DNA from: Streptomyces tendae
Lineage (GTDB): Bacteria > Actinomycetota > Actinomycetes > Streptomycetales > Streptomycetaceae
NCBI RefSeq assembly: GCF_014650435.1
Contig: NZ_BMUY01000019.1
Coordinates: 46,945-110,944 of the forward strand
Direction: 5' to 3'
Length of the DNA stretch: 64,000 bases
The notes below the pieces were generated by a model. That model had not been told where the DNA came from. It made no database searches and worked only from the letters and a program-made list of their open reading frames with translations. Numbering within the stretch: the first letter of the stretch is position 1; each line of letters starts with the position of its first letter. The translations under genes and the position numbers were made by a program. This document shows, one piece after another, positions 8,366-16,915 of the stretch.

Positions 8366-8399
8366 CGGCCCCGCCGATCTTCCCCCGTCGGCGGGGCCG
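8366..8399 (+). terminator. panB terminator
   Basis: A perfect 12-bp stem (CGGCCCCGCCGA / TCGGCGGGGCCG) with a 10-nt loop lies 32 bp after the panB stop. It separates panB from the exporter promoter. Confidence 0.8.
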
Positions 8400-8418
8400 A
8401 GTGGTTCCCGGGCGCGGT

Positions 8419-8492
8419 GTCGGCGGGAAGTCGGTGGCGCCGGCCGGCTGTCGGTGGGATGTCGGTGCTTTGTCGGTGCCCCCTGCCATCGT
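8419..8492 (+). promoter_or_regulatory. SARP/AfsR-type heptamer repeats and -10 of the exporter operon
   Basis: GTCGGCG at 8419 and GTCGGTG at 8430, 8450, 8461 and 8472 form sets with exactly 11-bp spacing; the last three are perfect TGTCGGTG octamers. The last repeat ends 8 bp before CATCGT (8487-8492), a plausible -10, and the ATG at 8500 is 8 bases beyond it. Heptamers at 11-bp steps, 8 bp from the -10, are the known layout of promoters bound by Streptomyces SARPs. The transcript would be leaderless, which fits the lack of a ribosome binding site. Confidence 0.65.
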
Positions 8493-8499
8493 CTGGGGC

Positions 8500-9531
8500 A
8501 TGAAGCGAATCGACGACATCCCCCGGGCCGCGGACAGCGCGGTCACCGTGCGGGGGCTGGTCAAGCACTACGGCGAGACCAAGGCGCTGGACGGCGTCGA
8601 CCTGGACGTGCGCGAGGGCACCGTGATGGGCGTGCTCGGTCCGAACGGCGCCGGCAAGACCACCCTCGTACGCATCCTGTCCACCCTCATCACCCCCGAC
8701 TCCGGCCAGGCGCACGTCGTCGGGTACGACGTCGTACGGCAGCCGCGGCAGCTGCGCCGCGTCATAGGGCTGACCGGGCAGTACGCCTCCGTGGACGAGA
8801 AGCTCCCCGGCTGGGAGAACCTCTACATGATCGGCCGGCTGCTCGACCTGCCCCGCCGGGACGCGCGCACCCGCGCCGACGAGCTGCTGGAACGCTTCTC
8901 GCTCACCGAGGCGGGCAAGCGGCCCGCGGCCACCTACTCCGGCGGCATGCGGCGCCGGCTCGACCTGGCCGCCTCCATGATCGGGCACCCGGCCGTCCTG
9001 TTCCTGGACGAGCCCACCACCGGCCTCGACCCGCGCACCCGCAACGAGGTGTGGGACGAGGTCAAGCGCATGGTCGGCGACGGTGTGACCGTGCTGCTCA
9101 CCACCCAGTACATGGAGGAGGCCGAGCAGCTCGCCTCCGAGCTGACCGTCGTGGACCGCGGCAAGGTGATCGCGAACGGCGGCATCGAGGAGCTGAAGGC
9201 CAAGGTCGGCGGCCGCACCCTGCGGGTCCGCCCGGCCGACCCGCTGCAGCTGCGCCCGCTCGCCGCCTACCTGGACGAGCTGGGCATCACCGGGCTCGCC
9301 AGTTCCACCGTGGACGCCGAGCGCGGTGCCGTGCTGGTGCCGATCCTCAGCGACGAGCAGCTGACGGCCGTGGTCGGCGCGGTCACCGCGCGCGGTATCA
9401 CCGTCTCCGCCGTCACCACCGAACTCCCCAGCCTGGACGAGGTCTTCCTGTCCCTCACCGGCCACCGCGCCAGTGCCCCGCAGGACCCGGCCCCGGCCAC
9501 CGACGACACCCGTCAGGAGGTCGCCGTATGA
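8500..9531 (+). CDS. DrrA-type ABC exporter ATPase
   Basis: The product has 343 residues. ATG 8500 is supported by the domain start and the promoter geometry; a longer frame from 8401 would run through the repeat array. Walker A is GPNGAGKT (residues 47-54), the signature is SGGMRRRLDLA, Walker B is LFLDEPTTGLD, and the switch loop carries Gln (TTQYMEEAE) where most ATPases have His, as in the DrrA group. The C-terminal third is the DUF4162-like regulatory tail. It overlaps the permease gene by 4 bp. Known relatives export anthracyclines and other hydrophobic products; the substrate here is unknown. Confidence 0.93.
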   Translation: MKRIDDIPRAADSAVTVRGLVKHYGETKALDGVDLDVREGTVMGVLGPNGAGKTTLVRILSTLITPDSGQAHVVGYDVVRQPRQLRRVIGLTGQYASVDEKLPGWENLYMIGRLLDLPRRDARTRADELLERFSLTEAGKRPAATYSGGMRRRLDLAASMIGHPAVLFLDEPTTGLDPRTRNEVWDEVKRMVGDGVTVLLTTQYMEEAEQLASELTVVDRGKVIANGGIEELKAKVGGRTLRVRPADPLQLRPLAAYLDELGITGLASSTVDAERGAVLVPILSDEQLTAVVGAVTARGITVSAVTTELPSLDEVFLSLTGHRASAPQDPAPATDDTRQEVAV

Positions 9532-10373
9532 GCGCCACCACCACTCCAGCCACTCCAGCCGCCACCGCCGCCCCTGCCGCGCTCGCTCCCGACGCGCGGA
9601 TCTCGCTGCGGGCGCACGTGCGGCACACCGGCGCCCTGGTCCGCCGCAACCTGCTGTGGATCCGGCAGGACCCGGAGTCGATGTTCGACGCCCTGCTGAT
9701 GCCGATCGTCTTCACCCTGCTGTTCGTGTACGTCTTCGGCGGGTCGATCGGCCAGGCCCTGGGCGGCGGGCAGGACGGCTATGTGCAGTACGTGATCCCC
9801 GGCATGATCGCGATGATGAGCATGACCCTGTCCCAGGGCGTGGGCACCGGCTTCAGCCAGGACTTCAACTCCGGTGTCATGGACCGCTTCCGGTCGCTGC
9901 CGATCGGGCGCGGCTCGGTGCTCTTCGCGAAGATCGCGGTCGAGATGGCCCGGATGCTGTTCGCCACCACGGTGCTGATGATCGTCGCCGTCCTGGTCGG
10001 CTTCGACATCGACCACTGGGCCGGACTGTTCGCGGCGGTGGGCCTGTCCGCGGTGTTCGCCTCCTCGATCATGTGGGTGTTCCTCACCCTGGGCGTGGTC
10101 CTGAAGAACGCGCAGTCCGTGCAGGCGATGGGCTTCATGGTGCTGTTCCCGCTGCAGTTCGGCTCCTCGATCTTCGCGCCGACGCAGTCGATGCCGGGCT
10201 GGCTGCAGTCCTTCACCGACTACAACCCGCTGTCCACGCTCGCCGACGCGGCGCGCGGGCTGATGGTGGGCGGCCCGGTCGCGCACGACCTGTGGATCAC
10301 GCTCGGCTGGTCGGCGGCGATCACCGCGGTGATGGCGCCGATCGCCGTCCACAAGTTCCGTACGAAGACCTGA
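9528..10373 (+). CDS. DrrB-type ABC-2 exporter permease
   Basis: The product has 281 residues. An Ala/Thr/Pro-rich start is followed by six predicted membrane helices of the ABC-2 fold, with the family segment NPLSTLADAARGLMVGG near the end. It starts inside the stop of the ATPase gene (ATGA), with AGGAGGTCGCCGT upstream, so the two subunits are made in step. Together they should form a 2+2 exporter. The convergent gene downstream encodes a large AfsR-like regulator that is the natural candidate to control this operon. Confidence 0.93.
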   Translation: MSATTTPATPAATAAPAALAPDARISLRAHVRHTGALVRRNLLWIRQDPESMFDALLMPIVFTLLFVYVFGGSIGQALGGGQDGYVQYVIPGMIAMMSMTLSQGVGTGFSQDFNSGVMDRFRSLPIGRGSVLFAKIAVEMARMLFATTVLMIVAVLVGFDIDHWAGLFAAVGLSAVFASSIMWVFLTLGVVLKNAQSVQAMGFMVLFPLQFGSSIFAPTQSMPGWLQSFTDYNPLSTLADAARGLMVGGPVAHDLWITLGWSAAITAVMAPIAVHKFRTKT

Positions 10374-10394
10374 ACCGCGCACGTGCGGCACGCG

Positions 10395-13300
10395 TCAGAC
10401 GAGGGCGACGGCCTCCTGCGGGGAGAGCCGGGCGCCCTCGGCGTACGCGGCGTCGTACGCCTCGCCGCCGAGCGCCTCGCGGACCCGCTCGACGGCCCTG
10501 CCGCGCGCGTCGCGCTCCATGCCCGTCGACACGTGCCCCGGCGGCAGCATCGCCTCGGCGGCGCCCAGGCACCGGGCGCCGTCCGCGGCCCGCTCTCCGC
10601 CGTCCAGGCGGGCCAGGGCCATCGCGCCGATGGTCAGGTACGCCGAGCGCATGTGCGGGGCGATGGCCGCGGACAGCGGGTCCTCGGCCCGCTCCAGCGA
10701 CTTGCGGATCCGGGTCAGGCAATCCTCGTGCCGGTCCTCCAGCGTGGCGAGCCACGCCTCGGCGGCGAGGATGAAGGCGTCGAAGACGACGAAGTGGGCG
10801 ATGGAGAACTCCTCGCGCAGCAGCCGCAGTTGCTCGCTCGCTTCGGCGGTGCGGCCGGTCATGCCCAGGTGTCCGGCGAGGAACAGCCTGGCGGCGGGCA
10901 TCGCGCCGTTGTGGCCCGTCCCCGCCGTACGGTCGAGCACCTCGCGCAGGACGCGCTCGCCCCGCTCCGTGTCGCCCGCCTCCAGGAGCACGCGGCCCAG
11001 GCGGGCGTCGAGGATGTCCACCTGGGCGTGGGCGCCGAGCCGCTTGGCGTGCTGCGCGGCGGCCCGGTAGTCGGCGGCGGCCAGCCGGTACTCGCCGACG
11101 CGTTCGCGGGCCTCGGCCCGCCCGGAGAGCGCCTCGGCCATGCCCCAGGCGTCGCCGAGCCGGTCGTAGATCTCCAGCGACTCGTCGGCGTCGCGGACCG
11201 CGTCACCCGCCCAGTCGGTGCGGTTGGCGAGCATCTGGGCGCGCATCTGCAGGCCGCCGGCCAGCTCCCACTCGTAGCCGGGGGTCTCCCGGCAGGTGCG
11301 CAGGGTGGCGTCCATGATCTCGCGCAGCCGGTCCATGTCACCGGTGAGCATCACGGAGTAGAACCAGAGCAGGCCGGGGCTGGAGCAGGTCTGCGGCATC
11401 CCCGGCTCGTAGGTGCCCGCGATGATGCGCAGCTTGCGCTGGGCCGCCGGGTTCTGCCACGCGTCCAGCTCCGTGTCCATGCAGGCCAGATGGGCCAGGT
11501 GCACGCCGCGCCGGGCCTCGGCGAGGACCTCGCCGGTCATCGGGGGCGGGGCGGACGTGCACCGCTCCCACACCGGCCGGGCGGGGGTGCCCGGTTCGGC
11601 GAAGGGGTCCGGGCCCAGTGCCATCACCTCGACGAACCAGTTCCGGGCCTCCACCCGCAGGTCGCGCATCTGCCAGTACCAGACCAGCGACAGCGCCAGG
11701 CACAGCGCCTCCTGCTCGTCGCGCTCGGCGACGGCGTGGCGCAGGGCGGTGCGCAGGTTCTCGTACTCGCGCTCCAGCCGCTCGATGGCGGCGAGCTGCC
11801 GCGGACCGCGCAGCAACGGGTCGGTGGTGCGGGCGAGTTCGCGGTAGTACGTCAGGTGGGCGCGGGCCGCGGCGGCGCGGCCGCCGGTCTCGTCGAGGCG
11901 CTCGCCCGCGTACTCGGCGACGGTCTCCAGGAGCCGGTAGCGCATGCCGTCGCCGGACAGGCGGTCCGTCACCGGCGCGGCCACGACGAGGGACTTGTCG
12001 ACGAGGGAGCCGAGGGCGTCCAGCGCGGCGGGCCCGCACACGGCCTCGGCGGCGGCGAGGTCGCAGCCGCCCGCGAAGACGGACAGCCGCCCCAGCACCT
12101 CGCGTTCGTCGGCGTCGAGCAGGTCCCAGGACCAGTCGACGACCGCGCGCAGCGTCTGCTGGCGGGGCAGGACGGTGCGGCTGCCGGAGGTGAGCAGACG
12201 GAAGCGGTCGTCGAGCCGGTCGGCGATCTGGCGCGGGGTGAGCATCCGCAGCCGGGCGGCGGCCAGTTCGATGGCCAGCGGCAGGCCGTCGAGGCGGCGG
12301 CAGATCTCGGCGCAGGCGGCGGCGGTCTCCTCGTCGGCGTCGACGCGGAAGCCGGGGCGGGCGGCTGCTCCCCGGTCGGCGAGCAGCCGCAGCGCGGCGG
12401 GCTCGGACAGCGGCTCCACGGGGCGCAGCGACTCGCCCCGTACGCCGAGGGGTTCGCGGCTGGTGGCGAGGACGGTCAGGTGCGGGCAGCGGGCGAGGAG
12501 TTCCTCCGTGAGGCGGGCGGCGGCGTCGACGACGTGCTCGCAGTTGTCGAGGACGATCAGCATGCGGCGCCGGCCGCAGTGCTCGACGAGCCGCTCGACG
12601 GCGGTGTCCTGCCCCTCGGAGGCGGTGACGGCCCGCATCTCCTCGGCACCGGCGCGGTAGAGCACGGTCTCGCGGGCGCCGACGGCGGTCAGGACGGCCT
12701 CCGGTACGTCGGCGGGGTCGTCGACGGGGGCCAGCTCGGCCAGCCACACCCCGTCCCGCGCCGTGTCCCCGGCCCCCTCGGCGGCCTCCTGCGACAGCCG
12801 GGTCTTCCCGGCGCCGCCGGGCCCGAGCAGGGTGACCAGCCGAGTGGTCGCCAGATCGGCACGCAGCGCCTCCACGTCGCCGTCCCGCCCGACGAAGGAG
12901 GTGAGCCGGGCACGCAGGTTGCCGCGGGGGCGGAAGCCCTCCGGGACGGGTGCGGCGGCGGACCCGGGCGACACGGCGGCGGATTCCGGCGGCACGGGCG
13001 CACCGGGCGCGGAGGTCGCACCGGGCACGGGGGACGTGGTCGGCTGCGGTCCGGTGGCGGACGTGCCCGCCGGGTGGGAGGCGGGCGCCGGGCCGGACGC
13101 AGGTCCGGTACTGGAGGCGGGCGCCAGGCCGGAGGCGGGTCCGGTACTGGAGGCGGGCGCCAGGCCGGAGGCGGGTCCGGTACTGGAGACAGGTCCCGTA
13201 CCCGACGCAGGTCCCGCGCCGTGCATCGGCCCGGCGGGGGCCCCCGGTGCCGTCTCGGATGCTGCCCACCTGCCCGGGGCAGGACCCGTGCCGTGGGCAG

Positions 13301-14099
13301 GCGCGGCGGCGGGCCCCGCGGCAGGACCGGACGCCGGGCCCGTGCCGGACGGCCGGCCGGGGGCGGGTGCCGGGGCGGGCGAAGGGCTCAGCAGCTCCGC
13401 GTGGAGTGCTCGCAGCTCACGCCCCGGGTCGGCGCCCAGGCGGTCGGCGAGGACGCGGCGTACGGACTCGTAGGCGGCCAGTGCCTCGGCGGTGCGGCCG
13501 GTGTCGCGCAGGGCGCGCAGCCGCAGCGCCTGGAGGGGCTCGTCCAGGGGGTGGCCGTCGCACAGGGCGGTCAGCTCGGGCAGGGCGTGCTCGGCCTGCC
13601 CGAGGTCCAGGGCGGCGGTGTGGCGGGCGCGCAGGGCTTCGAAGTGCCGGGTCTCCCAGCGGGCCGCCTCGGCGGTGCGGTCGGGCAGGTCGGCGAGGAC
13701 GGGCCCGCGCCACAGCGCGAGCGCGTCGTCGAGCACGACGGCGGCCTTGGCCGGGTCGCCGTCGGCGAGGGCGCGGGCGCCCTCACCCGCGAGCCGGTCG
13801 AAGCGGTGCAGGTCGACGTCGTCGGGCGCGGCGGCGAGCCGGTAACCGCCGTCGGCCGAGGCGACCGAGTCCGCGCCCAGCGCCCGGCGCAGCCGCCCGA
13901 CCAGCGCCTGCAGGGCGCCCGGCGCGTCGGCGGGCGGGTCTCCGTCCCAGACCTCCTCCACCAGCAGTCCCGTGGGGACGGCGCGGCCCGCCCGGAGGGC
14001 GAGCACGGTCAGCAGGGCACGCAGCCGCGCCCCGCCGAGCGGGACGGCCGTGCCGTCGGGACGGAGTACCTGTGTGGTGCCGAGGATGCGATAGCGCAC
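10395..14099 (-). CDS. AfsR/SARP-family regulator (BTAD + NB-ARC ATPase + helical repeats)
   Basis: The product has 1234 residues from GTG 14099 (VRYRILGTTQV, where homologues begin); GTG 14135 would add 12 residues but has no ribosome site. The order is a winged-helix OmpR-like DNA-binding domain (about 1-95), the BTAD domain (about 96-245), a 170-residue Pro/Ala/Ser/Thr/Gly linker, then an NB-ARC ATPase with Walker A GPGGAGKTRL and Walker B LIVLDNCEHV, and a C-terminal half of TPR-like helices. This is the AfsR layout. ATP and a signal, perhaps phosphorylation, would regulate binding to heptamer repeats such as those at 8419-8478. The linker is built from a 36-bp DNA repeat (13102, 13138, 13174). 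Confidence 0.92.
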   Translation of the reverse strand: MRYRILGTTQVLRPDGTAVPLGGARLRALLTVLALRAGRAVPTGLLVEEVWDGDPPADAPGALQALVGRLRRALGADSVASADGGYRLAAAPDDVDLHRFDRLAGEGARALADGDPAKAAVVLDDALALWRGPVLADLPDRTAEAARWETRHFEALRARHTAALDLGQAEHALPELTALCDGHPLDEPLQALRLRALRDTGRTAEALAAYESVRRVLADRLGADPGRELRALHAELLSPSPAPAPAPGRPSGTGPASGPAAGPAAAPAHGTGPAPGRWAASETAPGAPAGPMHGAGPASGTGPVSSTGPASGLAPASSTGPASGLAPASSTGPASGPAPASHPAGTSATGPQPTTSPVPGATSAPGAPVPPESAAVSPGSAAAPVPEGFRPRGNLRARLTSFVGRDGDVEALRADLATTRLVTLLGPGGAGKTRLSQEAAEGAGDTARDGVWLAELAPVDDPADVPEAVLTAVGARETVLYRAGAEEMRAVTASEGQDTAVERLVEHCGRRRMLIVLDNCEHVVDAAARLTEELLARCPHLTVLATSREPLGVRGESLRPVEPLSEPAALRLLADRGAAARPGFRVDADEETAAACAEICRRLDGLPLAIELAAARLRMLTPRQIADRLDDRFRLLTSGSRTVLPRQQTLRAVVDWSWDLLDADEREVLGRLSVFAGGCDLAAAEAVCGPAALDALGSLVDKSLVVAAPVTDRLSGDGMRYRLLETVAEYAGERLDETGGRAAAARAHLTYYRELARTTDPLLRGPRQLAAIERLEREYENLRTALRHAVAERDEQEALCLALSLVWYWQMRDLRVEARNWFVEVMALGPDPFAEPGTPARPVWERCTSAPPPMTGEVLAEARRGVHLAHLACMDTELDAWQNPAAQRKLRIIAGTYEPGMPQTCSSPGLLWFYSVMLTGDMDRLREIMDATLRTCRETPGYEWELAGGLQMRAQMLANRTDWAGDAVRDADESLEIYDRLGDAWGMAEALSGRAEARERVGEYRLAAADYRAAAQHAKRLGAHAQVDILDARLGRVLLEAGDTERGERVLREVLDRTAGTGHNGAMPAARLFLAGHLGMTGRTAEASEQLRLLREEFSIAHFVVFDAFILAAEAWLATLEDRHEDCLTRIRKSLERAEDPLSAAIAPHMRSAYLTIGAMALARLDGGERAADGARCLGAAEAMLPPGHVSTGMERDARGRAVERVREALGGEAYDAAYAEGARLSPQEAVALV
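13102..13209. repeat. 36-bp tandem repeat inside the SARP linker
   Basis: Three in-frame units begin at 13102, 13138 and 13174. The first two are identical and the third diverges near its end. They encode a 12-residue Pro/Ala/Ser-Gly unit. Being in frame and within a low-complexity linker, they probably change linker length by slippage without harming the protein. Confidence 0.8.
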
Positions 14100-14190
14100 G
14101 GGCCCATTGTCCCCGCTGCCGTCGGAGCCGGTCACGGGGTTTTGGCCGCACGGCGTGGCCGGGCCCGCACCGCCCCGCTCCCGGCGTCCC

Positions 14191-14226
14191 GGAACCGTCC
14201 GCCCCGGCCCGGAACCGTCCGCCCCG
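14191..14226. repeat. 16-bp direct repeat between the SARP and M50 genes
   Basis: GGAACCGTCCGCCCCG occurs at 14191-14206 and 14211-14226, a 20-bp period of about two helical turns. It lies in the divergent promoter region 60-90 bp upstream of the SARP gene and 90-125 bp upstream of the protease gene, so a regulator could bind both copies on one face. The function is inferred only. Confidence 0.45.
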
Positions 14227-14317
14227 CGCGAGACGTTCTCCCCGTGCGCCCGGTACGGTCGGGCAGTCCCGCACCCCGCGGGTGCCCGTCACGCGTGCCC
14301 GACAGTCAGGGAGTTCC

Positions 14318-15115
14318 ATGTCCACCGCCACCGCCCGTCCCAGCGACCGGAGGATCAGTCCCGTCTTCCTCGGGATCGTCGCCGTCGCCGCGGTCACGGG
14401 CTGGGCCACCTGGACCGGCTTCGCCGAGCAGCCGGGGCTCGCCGTGTTCCTGTTCGTCACGGCCGCGTGGGTCGTCTCGCTGTGCCTGCACGAGTACGCG
14501 CACGCCCGCACCGCGCTGCACAGCGGCGACATCTCGGTCGGCGCGAAGGGCTACCTCACGCTGAACCCGGTGAAGTACACGCACGCCCTGCTCAGCATCG
14601 TCCTGCCCGTCCTCTTCGTGATCATGGGCGGGATCGGGCTGCCCGGCGGTGCCGTCTTCATCGAGCGCGGGCGGATCAGGGGGCGGTGGCGGCACAGTCT
14701 GATCTCGGCGGCGGGCCCGCTGACGAACGTGCTGTTCGCCGTCGTGTGCACGGCGCCGTTCTGGCTGGACGCGCTGGACGGCGTGCCGCGCGACTTCCGG
14801 CTCGCGCTGGCCTTCCTCGCACTGCTCCAGGTCACGGCCGCGATCCTGAACTTCCTGGCGGTGCCGGGCCTGGACGGCTACGGCGTGATCGAGCCCTGGC
14901 TGTCGTACAACGTGCGACGGCAGGTGGAGCCGCTCGCGCCGTTCGGGCTGCTGATCGTGTTCGCGCTGCTGTGGATCCCGGCGCTCAACGGCGTGTTCTT
15001 CGACGCGATCGACGCGCTGCTGCGGGGCCTGGGGATCGGCGAGGTCGACACGTACTGCGGCTTCGAGCTGTACCGCTTCTGGCAGACCGACCCGCTGTGC
15101 ACGCCGGGCGGATGA
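14318..15115 (+). CDS. Site-2 protease-like membrane metalloprotease (M50)
   Basis: The product has 265 residues and about six membrane segments. The zinc motif HExxH is HEYAH (residues 58-62) inside the second hydrophobic segment, and the third ligand region is NFLAVPGLDGYG with the typical N-x-x-P-x-x-D-G. This is the compact M50B type without a PDZ domain. Such proteases cut membrane-bound substrates such as anti-sigma factors; no candidate substrate is adjacent. CAGGGAG precedes the ATG. Confidence 0.92.
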   Translation: MSTATARPSDRRISPVFLGIVAVAAVTGWATWTGFAEQPGLAVFLFVTAAWVVSLCLHEYAHARTALHSGDISVGAKGYLTLNPVKYTHALLSIVLPVLFVIMGGIGLPGGAVFIERGRIRGRWRHSLISAAGPLTNVLFAVVCTAPFWLDALDGVPRDFRLALAFLALLQVTAAILNFLAVPGLDGYGVIEPWLSYNVRRQVEPLAPFGLLIVFALLWIPALNGVFFDAIDALLRGLGIGEVDTYCGFELYRFWQTDPLCTPGG

Positions 15116-15137
15116 GGCCGCTCGGCCGGTGCCGGAC

Positions 15138-15338
15138 TCAGCCGGTGACGGACGTGGACGAGGCGGCGCGGCGGGCGTCCCGGCCGCGCTTGGCGTAGTA
15201 CCAGCACATGTTCGACGACAGCCCCGACAGCAGCACCCACACGACGCCGATCACGACGCTGCCCTGCACGAAGGAGACGACGGCGGCGGCCACGGCGAGT
15301 ACGCAGACGACCAGGGCGTAGAGGGCGAGGCGGGGCAT
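15138..15338 (-). CDS. Small two-helix membrane protein
   Basis: The product has 66 residues. ATG 15338 has AGGAGCCGTTCCC upstream; a longer frame to 15395 would run across this site. Two hydrophobic stretches (about residues 4-22 and 26-42) are followed by a basic tail (WYYAKRGRDARRAA). No family was recognised. It lies in tail-to-tail contact with the protease gene and just downstream of the F420 reductase gene, with which it may be co-transcribed. Confidence 0.65.
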   Translation of the reverse strand: MPRLALYALVVCVLAVAAAVVSFVQGSVVIGVVWVLLSGLSSNMCWYYAKRGRDARRAASSTSVTG

Positions 15339-15391
15339 GGGAACGGCTCCTGTCGGGGGGACACTGGTACCGACCAGTGTCCCCCATCGCC

Positions 15392-16111
15392 TCATACGTC
15401 CGTGACGCGGAGCCCGGCGTGCGCCTTGTAGCGCCGGTTGACGGAGATCAGGTTGGCGACCAGCGACTCGACCTGGTGGGCGTTGCGCAGGCGTCCGGCG
15501 AAGACGCCGCGCATGCCGGGGATGCGCCCGGCGAGGGCCTGCACGATCTCCACGTCGGCGCGCTCCTCGCCGAGGACCATCACGTCGGTGTCGATCTCGT
15601 CGATCTCCGGGTCCTGGAGGAGGACCGCCGAGAGGTGGTGGAAGGCGGCGGCGACCCGACTGTCCGGCAGCAGGGCGGCGGCCTGTTCGGCGGCGCTGCC
15701 CTCCTCGGGCTTGAGCGCGTAGGCGCCCTTCTTGTCGAAGCCGAGCGGGTTGACGCAGTCGACGACGAGCTTGCCGGACAGTTCACCGCGCAGGGATTCG
15801 AGGGTCTTGCCGTGGCCGTCCCACGGTACGGCGACGATCACGACGTCGCTGCGGCGCGCGGTCTCGGCGTTGTCGGCACCCTCGACGCCGTGCCCGATCT
15901 CCTCGGCGGCGGCCTCGGCGCGCTCGGCGGCGCGGGAGCCGACGATCACCTTCTGGCCGGCCTTGGCGAGGCGGTACGCGAGGCCCTTGCCCTGCGGGCC
16001 GGTGCCGCCGAGCACGCCGACGACCAGCCCGGAGACGTCGGGCAGGTCCCAGGGGTCCTTGGCCGGTGCCTTGGCGGGGGCCTTGTGTGCAGCACTGTCG
16101 GTAGAGGTCAT
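15392..16111 (-). CDS. npdG: NADPH-dependent F420 reductase
   Basis: The 239-residue protein moves hydride between NADP(H) and coenzyme F420. After an Ala/Lys/Pro-rich N-terminus of about 25 residues, the Rossmann motif is VLGGTGPQGKGLA (about residues 33-45), then VIVGSR with the Arg that selects NADP, VVIVAVPW, and VVDCVNPLGF. These match the Fno/NpdG family. It would feed reduced F420 to F420-dependent oxidoreductases; the remains of an LLM-type gene, a family that includes F420-dependent enzymes, lie at 46562-47046. It is cytoplasmic. Confidence 0.9.
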   Translation of the reverse strand: MTSTDSAAHKAPAKAPAKDPWDLPDVSGLVVGVLGGTGPQGKGLAYRLAKAGQKVIVGSRAAERAEAAAEEIGHGVEGADNAETARRSDVVIVAVPWDGHGKTLESLRGELSGKLVVDCVNPLGFDKKGAYALKPEEGSAAEQAAALLPDSRVAAAFHHLSAVLLQDPEIDEIDTDVMVLGEERADVEIVQALAGRIPGMRGVFAGRLRNAHQVESLVANLISVNRRYKAHAGLRVTDV

Positions 16112-16242
16112 GGGCCGACCCTACGTCTGTGACGACCGGCCCGGCGGTACGGGTCCGGCCCGGCGGAGAGCGGTCCCCGGGGCGGGTGAATCCGGGGCGA
16201 ACGCCGGACCGGGCGGAGGGGGTTGCGGCAGGATGCGACCGC

Positions 16243-16857
16243 ATGGACGCCGTACGGGTCGCGCTGCTGCGGGAAGTGCTCGCCGGGACCGAGTGGCTGG
16301 GGGCCACCCGGCGGTTCGCGGGGGCGCTGCGGGGCTCGGTGGTCCCGCACGGGGGCGGTCTGCTGCTGGTGGGCACCCCCGGGTTCGAGCCCTGGCACCT
16401 GGCGGCGCACCTGGTGGACGAGGCCGCCTGGTCGGGGACGCCGGAGCTGGCACCGACGCTGGTCCGGCACGGGGCGCGGCCCTCGGACCCGGCCCACCTC
16501 GCGGTCGGCCTCGGGCGGCTGGCTGCGGCCCGGCGCGGCGAGACGCTGCTGGTGGTCACGCCCGACGACCCCGGCGCCCCGCTTCTGGAGCGGGTACACG
16601 ACGCCCGCCGGGCCGGTGCGACGGTGCTGGCGCTGGGCACCGACCGCGAGCCCGGTGAGCGGGAGCTGACGGCGATGGCGCACGAGACGCTGACCGTCCC
16701 GGACGGCGCCGAGCTGGACCTGGACACGGTGCAGCACCTGGTCAGCGCCTCGGCCGGGGAGAACGCGGTGCCGCCGCCCCGGGGCCGCCGCCGCTTCCGC
16801 GACCGCCTCTCGCGCCTCGCCGACCACCTGACGGCCCCACCACCGTCGGGCTGGTGA
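16243..16857 (+). CDS. Conserved hypothetical protein, SIS-like
   Basis: The product has 204 residues from ATG 16243. A pattern of hydrophobic beta strands and helices (GGGLLLVGTPGFEPWHLAAHL, TLLVVTPDDPGAPLLERV, AGATVLALG) resembles the alpha/beta fold of SIS sugar-phosphate binding domains, but no diagnostic Ser/Thr binding loop can be fixed. The C-terminal 25 residues are basic. It is divergent from the F420 reductase gene, with 131 bp between the two starts. The function is unknown. Confidence 0.65.
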   Translation: MDAVRVALLREVLAGTEWLGATRRFAGALRGSVVPHGGGLLLVGTPGFEPWHLAAHLVDEAAWSGTPELAPTLVRHGARPSDPAHLAVGLGRLAAARRGETLLVVTPDDPGAPLLERVHDARRAGATVLALGTDREPGERELTAMAHETLTVPDGAELDLDTVQHLVSASAGENAVPPPRGRRRFRDRLSRLADHLTAPPPSGW

Positions 16858-16915
16858 CGGGCCTGCCGGAAAACCGGTTGCCCGTGCTCCGGCGGGCGCC
16901 GGACGATGGGCCCTC

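Noticed and set aside
10378..10387. Terminator between the ABC permease and SARP genes
   Set aside because: CGCACGTGCG is a palindrome without a loop; it cannot form a useful hairpin.
13102..13209. CRISPR or minisatellite locus in the SARP gene
   Set aside because: Units are in frame, contiguous and encode a Pro/Ala/Ser linker.
10383..14564. Very long plus-strand open frame opposite the SARP gene
   Set aside because: It mirrors the SARP gene codon by codon, has no domain pattern, and runs into the protease gene.
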